Shown here: in pieces, positions 1 to 8,581 of the stretch
How positions within the stretch are numbered: position 1 is the first letter of the stretch
How the letters are laid out: each line of letters opens with the position of its first letter
Source: Candidatus Competibacteraceae bacterium
Lineage (GTDB): Bacteria; Pseudomonadota; Gammaproteobacteria; Competibacterales; Competibacteraceae
Length of the DNA stretch: 64,000 nucleotides
NCBI GenBank assembly: GCA_016712625.1
Contig: JADJQQ010000031.1
Span: 1-64,000, forward strand
Reading direction: 5' to 3'
Notes under the pieces: generated by a model
The model's database searches: none
What the model was told of the DNA's origin: nothing
Seen by the model: only the letters and a program-made list of their open reading frames with translations
Translations under genes and position numbers: made by a program

Positions 1-1340
1 TCGCCATACCGGGCGGAACCTACACCATCGGTAGCGACGAGGGACTATACGAGGATGAAGCGCCCGCTTATGCCGTGGACCTCCAACCCTTCCAGCTCGG
101 CCGGTTCAGGTGACCCACGCCGAGTACGCCCTGTTCGTCAAGGCCGGCGGCTACGAGGACGAACGCTGGTGGGACACCGACGCCGCGCAAGCGTGGCGGC
201 GCGGCGACAGCACGGCGGCAGGCGCCAAGCAGCAGTGGCGTGAGGCCCGCCAGTACGTTCAGGCAAATTTTGCCACCCTTCGCGACTGGCACCGGCAAGG
301 GCGCATCACGTCCAAGCAAGTCGACGACTGGGAGCAAATCGCTCGCATGGACGACGGCAGTTCGAAGCGCTGCTGGAGCAAATGGTATCCCCCCGGCCCG
401 GCAAACCCGACCGGCGTTCTGGAACGACGACGCGTTCAACAATCCGGCCCAGCCGGTGGTGGGCGTCTGTTGGTACGAGGCCCGGGCCTACTGCGCCTGG
501 CTGAGCGCGCAAGCCGGCCAGCCCTTCCGCTTGGCGACCGAAGCGGAATGGGAAGCCGCCGCGCGCGGCCCGCTAAGGCTACGCTACGCCTACGGCGACG
601 AATTTGACGCGACGCTGTGCAATGCCTTCGAGACCCACGTTCGCCGGACCACGCCCGTCGGCGTCTTTCCCGGCGGTGAAACGCCGGATGAACTCATCGA
701 TCTGACGGGCAATTCCTGGGACTGGACCGGCAGCCTGTACCAACCCTATCCCTACGTCGCCGCCGACGGCCGGGAAGACCCGGCGGGCCTCGCCCGCCGG
801 GTGGTGCGCGGTGGCGCCTGGGACGACGACCAGGCTAACGCGCGCGCCGCCTGCCGCTACGGCAGCGCGCCCGGCAACCGCGGCGACAACGTCGGTTTTC
901 GGCTGGCGCGGGCGTCCCCATCTGAGACACGGGTCACTGATCGCCGCGTAGCGGCACTGAAGCGCGCTCCGCGCGCTTCGCGTTTTTTCGAGGGGGCTAC
1001 CGGAATGATTGATCCAGCCCTGCACGCTGGCATCGAATTCGGCGAAGCTGATGTCGCCATCGCAGTAGGCGGCCCAGCGGGCGCGCAAGCGCCGGGTGAA
1101 ATCGCGCACGTTGCGAGCCTTGACGCGCCGGTGGGTGGGATAGACGACGAACCCGAGCCAGGGAATGCCGATTGCGACCGGGGTCACCTGCGCCGCGCCG
1201 GCGTGCACCGTCAGCCGCAGCCGGGCCAGCCGCTCGACGATGGCCTGTTTCCAGTCCCACAACTCCCGCTTTGCTGTCGCCGAACAGCGCAAAATCATCG
1301 ACGTAGCGCACATACGCCGGGCAGCGCAGCTCGCGCTTGA
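1..1340 (+). CDS. FGE-sulfatase domain protein, DGR target 1 (5' end outside window, frameshifted)
   Basis: This is a formylglycine-generating-enzyme-like (FGE-sulfatase) domain, the C-type-lectin-type fold that DGRs use as a display scaffold. Readable blocks in order are PGGTYTIGSDEG at 10-45, VTHAEYALFV at about 110, FWNDDAFNNPAQPVVGVCW at about 417-472, TEAEWEAAARG at about 538-570, and the C-terminal RVVRGGAW...GFRLARAS block at 796-915, which is variable repeat 1. The frame changes near 108 and 355, so no single frame covers the domain, and the start lies upstream of the window. After the domain the last frame stays open through a hairpin to 1340, antisense to the reverse transcriptase, so the true stop is unclear. 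The N-terminal part outside the window may carry another domain, as in target 2. The ligand cannot be inferred. Confidence 0.75.
795..918 (+). repeat. DGR variable repeat 1 (VR1)
   Basis: This 124-nt block has the same length as the template repeat at 2568-2691 (minus strand). By eye the two differ at 13 positions, and every one is an adenine in the template: 12 A-to-G and 1 A-to-T. Non-adenine positions are identical. Examples are the template codons AAC AAC AAC, read here as GAC GAC GAC, and a later AAC triplet read as TAC GGC AGC. Adenine-only substitution is the signature of DGR mutagenic homing. The constant 3' end (GGTTTTCGGCTGGCG through GGGCGTCCC) would hold the IMH recognition sequence. 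Confidence 0.95.
940..988 (+). terminator. GC-rich hairpin with T-run just 3' of VR1
   Basis: The segment contains CGCGCTCCGCGCG-type inverted repeats followed by TTTTTT at about 981-986. A related sequence follows VR2 (3525-3590, minus strand), including the block CGCCGCGTAGCGGCA. The shared position right after both variable repeats suggests either an intrinsic terminator or the cruciform that some DGRs need downstream of the IMH for target recognition. The FGE frame reads through it, which argues against a plain terminator. Confidence 0.5.
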
Positions 1341-2000
1341 CGAAATGGTCGAAGGGGTCCAGGTAGCAGTTTGACCCAGAACTGCGAGGTCAGATTGCCG
1401 ATGGGCAAGCCGCGCGGGCGGCAGGCGGCGAGCAGGTCATCGCCGGAAACCAGACCATCGCGTATTCCTCGTCCAGCACGCCGACACCGCTGGCCAGAAT
1501 CGCATCGACCAGCCACAGCACCGCCTCGTCGCGGATCACCTCGGCCAGGCGCTCGCGCAAAATGGCGTGATCCAACGACGGAAAGTGCTTGACGATGTCC
1601 AGGCGCAGCACGTAGCGATGGCGCCGGGCGAACTGTTGCAACCGGTCCACCGCCCGATGCGTGCCCTTCCCCGCCCGATTGGCGTAGCTGTCGAAGATGA
1701 AGCGGCGCTCGAACGCCGGTTCGATGATGGCGCACAGCGCGTGATGCACCACCCGGTCCCGAAATGGCGCGGCGCTGATCTTGCGGCGTTTGCCTTCGTG
1801 GATGAAAGTGCCGGTAGGGGCCAGGCCGATAGCGCCGGGTTTGCAACTCGTCCTGGGTTCCAGGAGGTGATCGGCCAGCCGATGCTCGAAGCGGGCGGTG
1901 CTGGCGCGGGGCGCTTGCCGCGAGCGGCTTGGTGATACGCGGCCAACAGGTTATCCCAGGCGACGATCCGGGCGAAGTCGATGGGGTTGGAGGCGGTCAT
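1000..2000 (-). pseudogene. DGR reverse transcriptase, multiply frameshifted and 3'-truncated
   Basis: This is the reverse transcriptase that would copy the TR RNA into mutagenised cDNA. Blocks read in order on the minus strand: start MTASNPIDFARIVAWDN at 2000, KRRKISAAPFRDRVVHH (RT motif 1), LRLDIVKHFPSLDH, GLPIGNLTSQFW, and RYVDDFALF with the catalytic YxDD. The IGNLTSQ form of motif 4 (xGxxxSQ) is typical of DGR RTs and differs from group II intron RTs. At least five frame changes fall between 1925 and 1300. The thumb ends abruptly after GWINH at about 1010, where sequence homologous to the VR2 3' flank begins, so 30 or more C-terminal residues are missing. The start codon overlaps that of avd on the other strand. 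As read, the enzyme is not functional. Confidence 0.85.
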
Positions 2001-2337
2001 GGCGGAAGAGATGGTGATTTTGGCTCGCGCGTTCGATTTGCTGGCCTGGCTGCTGCCCAAGGCGGAGAGCCTGCCGCGCGTGTATCGGCGCACCGTGGTG
2101 CAGCGCTTGATGGACGCCGCGCTGGATTTTCAGGAAGCGCTGTTCGACGCCCAGAGCCAAGGCGGCACGACCCGGCAAAAGCACTTGCGGGAGGCCGACG
2201 CCGCCCTCAACAAGCTGCGGCTTTACCTCCGGCTGGCCCATCACTGGCGCTGGCTGACCGGCGGCCAGTATCAGCACGTCAGCGCCATGGTGGTGGAATT
2301 GGGCCGATTGCTGGGCGGGTGGATGAAAAAAAGTTGA
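1999..2337 (+). CDS. avd: DGR accessory variability determinant (Avd)
   Basis: Avd is a small basic four-helix-bundle protein that forms a barrel-like pentamer, binds the DGR reverse transcriptase and TR RNA, and is needed for mutagenic homing. The 112-residue product reads MAEEMVILARAFDLLAWLLP, then helices with RRTVVQRLMDAALDFQEALF, HLREADAALNKLRLYLRLA and the family-typical end GRLLGGWMKKS, and its length matches the family. I chose the ATG at 1999 over the one at 1981 because family members usually begin about six residues before VILAR. It is intact. It is transcribed opposite to the RT, and the two start codons share the palindrome CATG at 1998-2001, an unusual layout since avd, TR and RT normally run in one direction. 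Confidence 0.9.
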   Translation: MAEEMVILARAFDLLAWLLPKAESLPRVYRRTVVQRLMDAALDFQEALFDAQSQGGTTRQKHLREADAALNKLRLYLRLAHHWRWLTGGQYQHVSAMVVELGRLLGGWMKKS

Positions 2338-2567
2338 TGCGTTTCAGGGCTTGCGCCCAGGAAACGCCTCGGTTTGGTATAGGCCCGACGAACGGCCGAA
2401 AGACCTCCCGTGCGGACGGGACTCACCCGCGCCATCTTCAATCCTTCGCCTCGGGTCGCAAATCGGAGTCGGCGGCCAATGCCGGAAGCAGCGCCCCTGC
2501 CGGCGGCGCCGGTGGGCGCGCTCGCAACGGGTTTTTACCCCGCGCCTTCGAAGGCGGTCAAAGGTGT

Positions 2568-2691
2568 GGGACGCCCGCGCCAGCCGAAAACCGATGTTGT
2601 TGTTGCGGTTGTCGGGCGCGTTGTTGTTGCGGCAGGCGGCGCGCGCGTTAGTCTGGTTGTTGTTCCAGGCGCCACCGCGCACCACCCGGCG
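2568..2691 (-). repeat. DGR template repeat (TR)
   Basis: Read on the minus strand, this 124-nt segment encodes RVVRGGAW followed by Asn codons (NNN), QTNARAAC, R NNN, AP, DNR NNN and IGFRLARAS. The AAC codons sit exactly where VR1 and VR2 vary. Adenine-rich AAY codons allow many residues but no stop after adenine mutagenesis. It lies on the same strand as, and upstream of, the RT and downstream of target 2. A 124-codon frame runs through it, but this is most likely non-coding template RNA. Confidence 0.95.
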
Positions 2692-2850
2692 GGCCGTCAC
2701 GGGGAGCCCCGCCGGCAAAGCCGGCCCGCATATTGTTTCATATCGCCGTTGCGGACCGCAAAAATCGCGCGAAGCGGGCCACGGTTAAGAGCGTGACGAC
2801 AAGAATCCACAGTGTTACCTTGACGCCCGATGAACCCAGGACATGACAAC

Positions 2851-3090
2851 ATGAGCAAAAATCTGAGAGCGGTTTACGAGAACGGGATTTTCCGCCCCCT
2901 GGAGCCGGTTGACCTGGCGGAACATCAGGAAGTCACCGTCACCGTTCCCGACGCGCGCGGAGCGGCCGCCAACCATGAAATCAGTTGCTACGACATCGCC
3001 CAGCGGTCGGGCATCGTGGGGATGCTGGATCATCTCCCCGGCGACCTCAGCACCAACCGCCGGTATTTCGAGGGATTCGGCCAGGAATGA
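2851..3090 (+). CDS. DUF104/AF2212-type antitoxin
   Basis: The 79-residue product begins MSKNLRAVYENGIFRPLEPV and continues DLAEHQEVTVTVPD. This is the beta-hairpin signature of the DUF104 (AF2212-like) antitoxin family, which neutralises PIN-domain ribonucleases. I chose the ATG at 2851 rather than 2830 because the family starts a few residues before RAVYENG. Its stop overlaps the start of the PIN gene (ATGA at 3087-3090), the usual translational coupling of a toxin-antitoxin pair. The pair is inserted between the TR and target 2 of the DGR. Confidence 0.8.
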   Translation: MSKNLRAVYENGIFRPLEPVDLAEHQEVTVTVPDARGAAANHEISCYDIAQRSGIVGMLDHLPGDLSTNRRYFEGFGQE

Positions 3091-3504
3091 TTTCCCGCGT
3101 GCTGCTCGATACCGGTCCGCTCGTCGCCATTCTTTCGGCGGGATGACTACCACCGGGTCTGTGTCGAACAGCTCCGCGATCTAAGTCCACCCCTGCTCAC
3201 CTGCTGGCCGGTCCTCACCGAAGCCGCCTGGTTGCTCCGGAAGGAACCCCCGGCGATTCAACGGCTCTTCCAGGGCTTTGAAACAGGGCTGCTGAAGCTG
3301 TTGACTTTGGATGAAACCGCCGCGCCCTGGATCGCAACCTTCCTGCATCGCTATCGCAAGCTGGGCGCCCAGCTCGCGGACGCCTGCTTGGTGTAGTTGG
3401 CCGAGCACGAAAAGATCGAGACCGTGTTCACCTTGGATCGCCGCGATTTCTCGGTTTATCGCCTGAGCGACAAGCGCGCGCTCAACATTGTTCCGGAAGC
3501 CTGA
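3087..3504 (+). pseudogene. PIN-domain (VapC-like) toxin, frameshifted and with an internal amber codon
   Basis: The PIN-domain endoribonuclease fold is readable: MISRVLLDTGPLVAILS with the first catalytic Asp, then after a frame change near 3140 DDYHRVCVEQLRDLSPPLLT, TEAAWLLRKE with the conserved Glu, AQLADACLV with the third acidic site, and ETVFTLDRRDFSVYRL with the last Asp. A TAG interrupts the frame after ADACLV at about 3396. With a frameshift and a nonsense codon the toxin looks dead, which would leave the antitoxin as an orphan. The frameshift alone could be a sequence error; the TAG is harder to explain that way. Confidence 0.75.
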
Positions 3505-3524
3505 TTTTTCGGGCGGAACAGCGC

Positions 3525-3560
3525 AAAAAAAGCGCGAAGCGCGCTCCGCGCCTTGTGCCG
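3525..3560 (-). terminator. Hairpin with T-run 3' of VR2
   Basis: On the minus strand a GC stem-loop (AGCGCG-CTT-CGCGCT) is followed by a run of seven T. It lies about 35 nt beyond VR2 and is homologous to the hairpin following VR1. It could terminate the TIR/STAND operon or serve as a DGR target-recognition hairpin. Confidence 0.55.
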
Positions 3561-3578
3561 CTACGCGGCGCTCGGTGA

Positions 3579-5984
3579 CTAGTGTCTCAGATGGGGACGC
3601 CCGCGCCAGCCGAAAACCGACGTAGTTGTTGCGGTTGACGGGCGCGAGGTCTGCGGCAGGCGGCGGCGCGTCAGTCCGGGGAGAAGCCCAGCGCCACCGC
3701 GCACCACCCGGCGGGCGTCGCCCACCGGGATCACCTTTCCGGGTCGGTCGTATTCGTTCAGACACCATTCCCACACGTTGCCGCTCATATCCAGGGCGCC
3801 CACCGGCGATTCCCCTTGCGGATACATCCCCACCGCCGTGCTTGGGCTCAGCTCGCTCTCGTAAGTATTGGCGCGTTGTCCATCCCAGCCTCCCTTCCAG
3901 GGATACTCGTTCGCTGGATCGCCGCCGGTCGCCGCCTGTTGCCATTCCCACTCGGTCGGCAAGCGAACCTCGTAACCCAGCTTGGCGCTCAGCCAGCGGC
4001 AAAACGCCACGGCTTCCAGCCAGGCGAGGTTTTCGGCGGGATGGTTGTCGTATCGCTGGAACTGCCGGCCCGGTCTTTCGGGTGGCTGGTCCACCCAAAG
4101 CCCCTGCCACCACGCGGGGCTATGATAGCCGTCCTCCGCGTCCAGGAAAGCGCGGTACTGGCGGTAGGTCACCGGGTATTTGGCAATCTGGAACGATTTG
4201 ACCGTGAACGCGCCAGCATCCTTTTCCAGCGTCACCGTGCCGCCCGGCACCTTGCACCACTCGATATCCGGCAGTCCGTCGGCGCGCAGTCCCACGCCGG
4301 GGCGGGGATCGCCCAGCAAGGACAGGCGCACGCCGATGATGGTGCGCTGTTCGTGGGTCGTGGCCGGATCGTCTAGCGCGGCCCGCATGGGTTCGCGGTC
4401 GAGGGGGCCGAGGAAATCCCGTTCCACTGCGGTGAAGTCCTTGGACTCCAGCTTGAGATGCTCTCGCATGGCCAACACCTCCACTACCCGTTGGTCGGGC
4501 CAGCGGTGTTCGTCTTTGCGGTCGTGGCCGTGCCAGTACGCCGCCAGGTGGGTGATTTGCCGGCGCAGCCGATGATCGTCGGCCGTGTCTTGTATCCACT
4601 GTTTGAGCCGGGGCCAGGTGCGAAACAGGGCCTCGTGCGCCACTTCCAGCACCGGCCGGCCATCCTCGCCCGGCTCGCGCACCAGCAGGCGGGCGTCCAC
4701 GAAGCGGTCGATCAGGTCGCCGGCGGCGGATGAAACCGCTATCGTTGCCAGTGCCGCCCGTTGCCGGGTCGCTACCCCGCGCTCGTCCACCTGCACCAAG
4801 TCCCGGAACACCGGCGCCAGTTCCGCTTGCGCGGCGCCATCGAGACGTTGAAAGGTGTCCTCGGCCCGTTGGCTGATGGCGTTTTGGACGCCCCAAGCGC
4901 TTGTAAGCTCCGTCCGTCAGCCGGCCATTTTCGGTGCGGGACTCATACAGTTCGTGCAGCGCAAAGCCAGCAACGCCAGGGCGCCGGAACCGGTGCCCGT
5001 GTCCTCCAAGATGCGCTCCACCAGCCCGTCCTCGAATTCCAGCCCCGCCTTGGCCGCCGGCCCGGTCATCATCTCGTAGAGCGCGCCGGGTCCCGGCGGT
5101 CCCAGCGGATAGGAACCGTCGCGCAGCAGCCGGTCGAGTCCGGGACAATCCAGACAGCGGTGAAAAAAATCGGCGCGCAAAGTCGCCACCACGCGCACCC
5201 GCGACGACCGCGCGGTCGTGGTCAGCAACTGGACGAACGGCTGACGCAGCGCGTCCCGCGTGAGCGTGAACAGTTCCTCGAACTGATCCACGAACAACAG
5301 CAATTCCGCCTGAGCGGGACGGTCGGCGAGAATCTGCTCTGCCAGTTCGATGAGGCCGTAGCCTTGCTCGGCGCGCAGGCGTTTGATGATCTCGGACGAG
5401 CGGCGGCCTTTAAGCCAGGGTTCCAGGCGGGCGGTCAGCATGGGATAGGGGTCGCCCTCGGCACCGCCCGGCGTCAACTCAGCCACCGCCAATCCTTGCT
5501 GCCGGGCAGGGCATTGGCCTCCAACGGGAATCAGGCCCGCCGCCACCAGCGAGGATTTGCCCGAGCCCGAAGCGCCCAACACCACGACAAAGCGATTCTG
5601 GGGATCGGCGAGCTTGCGGACCAACTCGTTGGTTTCTCGATGGCGTCCGAAGAAGAATGGCTCATCATCGCGATTGAAGCGCCGCAAACCCGGAAACGGC
5701 GAACCCGTGCCAACCGAGGGCTTCGCCGAGACAAAAACCGGCGGCGGTTCCAAGACTTGATCGACCAAATCCTGGCGGTTGACACAGGGGTCACGGAGCG
5801 CATCCGGCAATTCGTTCAGCCGCTGGCGTCGCTCCAACCATTGCCAGACCTCGCGCGGTTCGTCGCCCGACCGAAACGTGGCGCGGTCGCTGGTGGGGAT
5901 ATCGAAATAATCGGCCAGATCTTGCCAGCCCTGGCCCAGCCGCTTGCAAAGCGCTAGTTTGGTTTTCCCGTCATAAGTGGGCAT
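3579..5984 (-). CDS. EAD-nSTAND-FGE receptor, DGR target 2 (frameshifted)
   Basis: This is a multidomain signalling ATPase of about 800 residues. Residues 1-80 are an effector-associated domain with the block LADYFDIPTSDRATFRSGDE. A STAND-type NTPase follows, with Walker A LGASGSGKSSL near residue 138, Walker B LLLFVDQFEELF near 230 and LRADFFHR as sensor region. Then come a helical and winged-helix region (VAHEALFRTWPRLKQW) and, from about residue 574, an FGE-sulfatase domain (IEWCKVPGGTV, PTEWEWQQAATGG, DMSGNVWEW) that ends in variable repeat 2. The frame breaks near 4925 and again by small deletions inside VR2, so the last residues read LPQTSRPSTATTT instead of the expected GFRLARAS end. 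By family knowledge the FGE domain senses a target, STAND oligomerises, and the EAD recruits an effector, here the TIR protein encoded just upstream. Confidence 0.85.
3594..3713 (-). repeat. DGR variable repeat 2 (VR2)
   Basis: At 120 nt this is 4 nt shorter than the TR. The flanks CGCCGGGTGGTGCGCGG and GGTTTTCGGCTGGCG through GGGCGTCCC are identical to the TR. Within the variable part most changes fall on TR adenines (A to G, C or T), with two C-to-T exceptions by my alignment, and small deletions of 1, 1 and 2 nt break the frame. It has therefore been diversified independently of VR1. Confidence 0.88.
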
Positions 5985-6003
5985 CCCTCGGACTCCTTCC
6001 GGT

Positions 6004-6784
6004 TTACGCTTCTATCTTCAGCAACGCCACCATGTCGTTCCGGCCGACCGCGATCAGCCCTTGCGGCAGGTCGCCCAGACACCGGCGGTTTTCCAGCCAG
6101 TCCCAGATCCCACGGGCTTCGTCGCCGCGCTCGAAGCGCGCCCGGTCGGCGGGCGCGATTTCAAAATAATCGGCCAGCTTGCGCCAGCTATCGCCGAGAT
6201 GGTCACACACGGCGATCTTGGCCCTGCCGGAATAGGGGGCTCGGGCGGCGAAGCGGGAGATACCAGAGGGTCCACCGAAGGGTCCGGCGGCGGCGGTTCC
6301 TCCAGCGCGAGCTGTCGGACAGCCCAGTCGGCGGCGCGGGCGTACAGGGCGTTGCGCTCGCCCGGACTCATCCGATCAAGTGGTTCAGCCGGACCGTTGA
6401 CGCCGATGGTGTCAGCCAGGTTGACGGTGTGGGATTTCCCGTCGATCTCGACCGGAATCGCCAAGGCGCCTGGCCCCACACGCGCTGACGTGGAGGATGC
6501 CCAGCTTCAGCGCGCCGCGCTCGGCCTGGCGCAGCAGGAAGGGCAACTCGTGTCGGGTGATGTAGTCGGAGGTCAGGAAATGGCTGCTGACCAGCAGGAT
6601 GCCGACCTTCGATTCGGCCAGCGCCCGCTGGATTTCGGGATGGAACCGGTCGCCGATGTCGATGAATTTCTGATCGAACCAGACCCCGGTCCCGGATGGC
6701 GGCCACCGCTTCCAGCGCCGGAACCAGCTCGTCGCGGTAGGATTTGTCCTTGTGGCTGAAACTGATGAAGATGTTGCGGTCCAT
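6004..6784 (-). CDS. TIR-domain effector with C-terminal EAD (frameshifted)
   Basis: The N-terminal TIR domain begins MDRNIFISFSHKDKSYRDEL. After a frame change near 6685 it continues VWFDQKFIDIGDRFHPEIQR and ALAESKVGILLVSSHFLTSD. Bacterial TIR domains cleave NAD+ or act as scaffolds. A linker rich in Pro (LEEPPPPDPSVDPLVSPAS) follows in a third frame, then a C-terminal domain DSWRKLADYFEIAPADRARF ... ARGIWDWLENRRCL ... LPQGL. That matches the N-terminal EAD of the STAND-FGE protein 20 bp downstream (LADYF, DRA.F, GDE, W.WLE, LP). Shared EADs are predicted to bind each other, coupling the diversified sensor to the TIR effector. Two frame changes remain unexplained. Confidence 0.82.
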
Positions 6785-7032
6785 GGTCGCGGGCGTTGAG
6801 CGGTTGGGTGATTGTTGTTTTGTTCCAAGCGCAAAGAACGATCAGCTCGACAGCCCAGCGCTTCGGGTGGCTGATTCACTACGTTTGAAGGCGAATGACC
6901 CTCGGATTTGCGCGCCAGGAGCTGTCGGTTTTAGCTGAGTGCGTTCAGCGTGCCGGGGTCGCGCATCAATGCCGGCGCACAAGGGGTGGGGTTATGAAGT
7001 ACTGACATAAAGGCGGGCAGCTGTGATATCGA
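6785..7032. other. Intergenic region upstream of the TIR gene
   Basis: No convincing gene is visible. The TIR operon promoter should lie here but I cannot place -35/-10 boxes with confidence. The segment ends where the group II intron-like sequence starts. Confidence 0.4.
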
Positions 7033-7279
7033 GATGCGCCTACTTAGGTACGCCGCGGAGCAATCCAAGGTGCGAAGCCCCAAGGACAATGCTCCGATCG
7101 CTGGCAGCGGCAACGGGCCAAGGACTGAGGGGAGATCGAACAGCGTCAGCGAAGGTGAAGCGCCTACTTAACAGTCCATAAGGCAGGAACTGCCCAAGAA
7201 ACTGACAGGGTGTGCGGTGAAAGTCGCATGCACGGTTTTGAGAGGGCTGGAGCGCGGTAATGCACCCTGGCTACCCGAT
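7033..7279 (+). ncRNA. Group II intron RNA remnant (no ORF)
   Basis: The segment ends in CTACCCGAT, a standard group II intron 3' end, and carries a domain V-like hairpin at about 7207-7240 (GTGTGCGG-TGAAAG-TCGCATGCAC). The left end, near ATGCGCCTACTTAGGTACGCC, resembles an intron 5' end. At about 250 nt it is too short for a complete ribozyme, and no maturase ORF lies inside it. It is best read as an internally deleted intron next to the duplicated VWA region. Confidence 0.55.
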
Positions 7280-7510
7280 CGGAGGAGTCATTGACGGAAT
7301 GGTGGAGTCACTGGCCTCGAAACTCAACAGAGACCGCAAAGGCATCCATTGGTTTGCACGGCCAGGGCGTGGGCAAGCCGCAGCTGATGAATCCAGAAAA
7401 CGCAATAACCGATGAAGGGCCGTTGCAATCGGGCATGGGTTTCGATCATTCGGGTCGCCTCCGAACAGACGCGAGGAGCCGCCAGGGAGCAGCTTTCAAC
7501 AAACCATCGC

Positions 7511-8209
7511 TCAAAGAGCCAAAATCCGCTTCTCCCGCGCCTTCGTCAACCAGCGCGGGAACTCGTTCAATAGCCGGTCGTACAGTTCGGCGTCCTTGAT
7601 TCCATCCAGGTCGTTGATCGACATAAAACCGGCGTTGTCGATCAACCGACCGGGCAGTTCGTCCAGTTTGCGCAGAAAGGGGAAATCCTCCTTGCCGATC
7701 CCGACGAACTGGATAAAGACCGGCTCACTGGACAGCGCGCGGATCACCACCGCCGTGGCGCCTCGATCCGCGTTAGCGCCATCGGTCATGAAGATCACGA
7801 ACGCGGGAGTTGGTTGCGGCGATGCGTGCTTCACTGGGATCAGCCGCAACGGTGGCGCATAATTCGTCGCTTCTCGAATTTTGTACTGCGCAAGGATTAC
7901 TCGTTCAACGCAGCCTTCGATCTCCTCAGCGTCACCGCCGGAAGCTGATAAGCGTTCGTGCCGAACAGCAAGAGGTCGATGCGGCCGTCATCATCGAACG
8001 TGACCGCCAAACCGAGAATGCGCTCCATGGCGCTGAATGACGCCGGTCTTGTAAAGTGCGTTCATCGAGGCGGAAATGTCCAGCACCAACACCACCTGGG
8101 CGCGCTGGCCCTCCAGGCCGTGCTTGTTGGCCGCGAAGGCCGCTTTCTTGCTCAAATCAACGATGCGCTTGCGAAGATCCATGGACACCGCCACTTCCTC
8201 CTCCCTCAC
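7511..8209 (-). pseudogene. TerF-like VWA-domain protein, copy A (frameshifted)
   Basis: This is a von Willebrand A domain of the TerF/TerY type. The start is a GTG at 8209 overlapping a TGA (MREEEVAVSMDLRKRIVDLS). The MIDAS motif is VLVLDISASMNALYKTG (DxSxS), followed by FVIFMTDGANADRG and a C-terminal end LNEFPRWLTKAREKRILAL. Relative to copy B this copy lacks 2 nt in the IQRAMER region and has lost bases near 7927. Such VWA proteins bind Mg2+ and work with partner NTPases or chelatase-like proteins; the neighbour here is an FtsZ-like gene. Combining both copies yields one intact ~235-residue frame. Confidence 0.75.
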
Positions 8210-8331
8210 TCAGCTTGACTGGGGACCTCTGGGCGAAGTCTTCAGAGGCGCGGGGCAGCACGCGTCATCGCTCGCTTTGAGGGCATTCATCCGATCTGGG
8301 TTCTTTCCAGGCCGCGGCATGGTCCTACCTT

Positions 8332-8581
8332 TCACGACTTCATCGCGAATGCCGTGACCCGGATGAGAGATTTCCAGCAGGAGGAACGGCCGGTCTCTTG
8401 CCAAACTCTGCTGGAGCATCCGCACCACCTCGGGGTTATGATACTCCGCGCCGACGATGAGTATCCCCATGATGTCGCACCCTGAGAAATCCAGGTCAGG
8501 GACGGTCAGATCCCCGCCTCAGTCCCCGCTTTTAGGCCGAACCGATCTCGCCATGCGGCGGGCTCATCACTGACGAGAAAG
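8332..8581 (-). pseudogene. FtsZ/tubulin-like gene, copy A (internally deleted, 5' end lost to IS)
   Basis: Only PDLDFSGCDIMGILIVGAEY ... VVRMLQQSLARDRPFLL remains, joined to the last codons of the gene by a ~480-bp deletion that also changes the frame. The 5' third is replaced by the IS1-family fragment at 8582. The complete-length relative is at 13374-14223. Confidence 0.7.

Larger units (their letters stand above)
7366..8581. repeat. Direct repeat, copy A (VWA/FtsZ-like region)
   Basis: This copy matches 12403-14091 almost base for base from CAGGGCGTGGGCAAGCCGC onward. It lacks about 480 bp present in copy B (13414-13890); the joint is at about 8373, after GATGAGAGATTT. It ends at an IS1-family end. 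The two copies have a few independent 1-2-nt differences. Confidence 0.85.

Noticed and set aside
2344..2718. 124-codon frame through the template repeat (MPAGLPVTARRVVRGG)
   Set aside because: It reads the TR because the TR derives from a coding VR; after the TR it becomes low-complexity basic sequence, so it is not a real gene.
4761..5957. 398-codon plus-strand open frame
   Set aside because: Antisense to the STAND region whose Walker motifs are clear on the minus strand.
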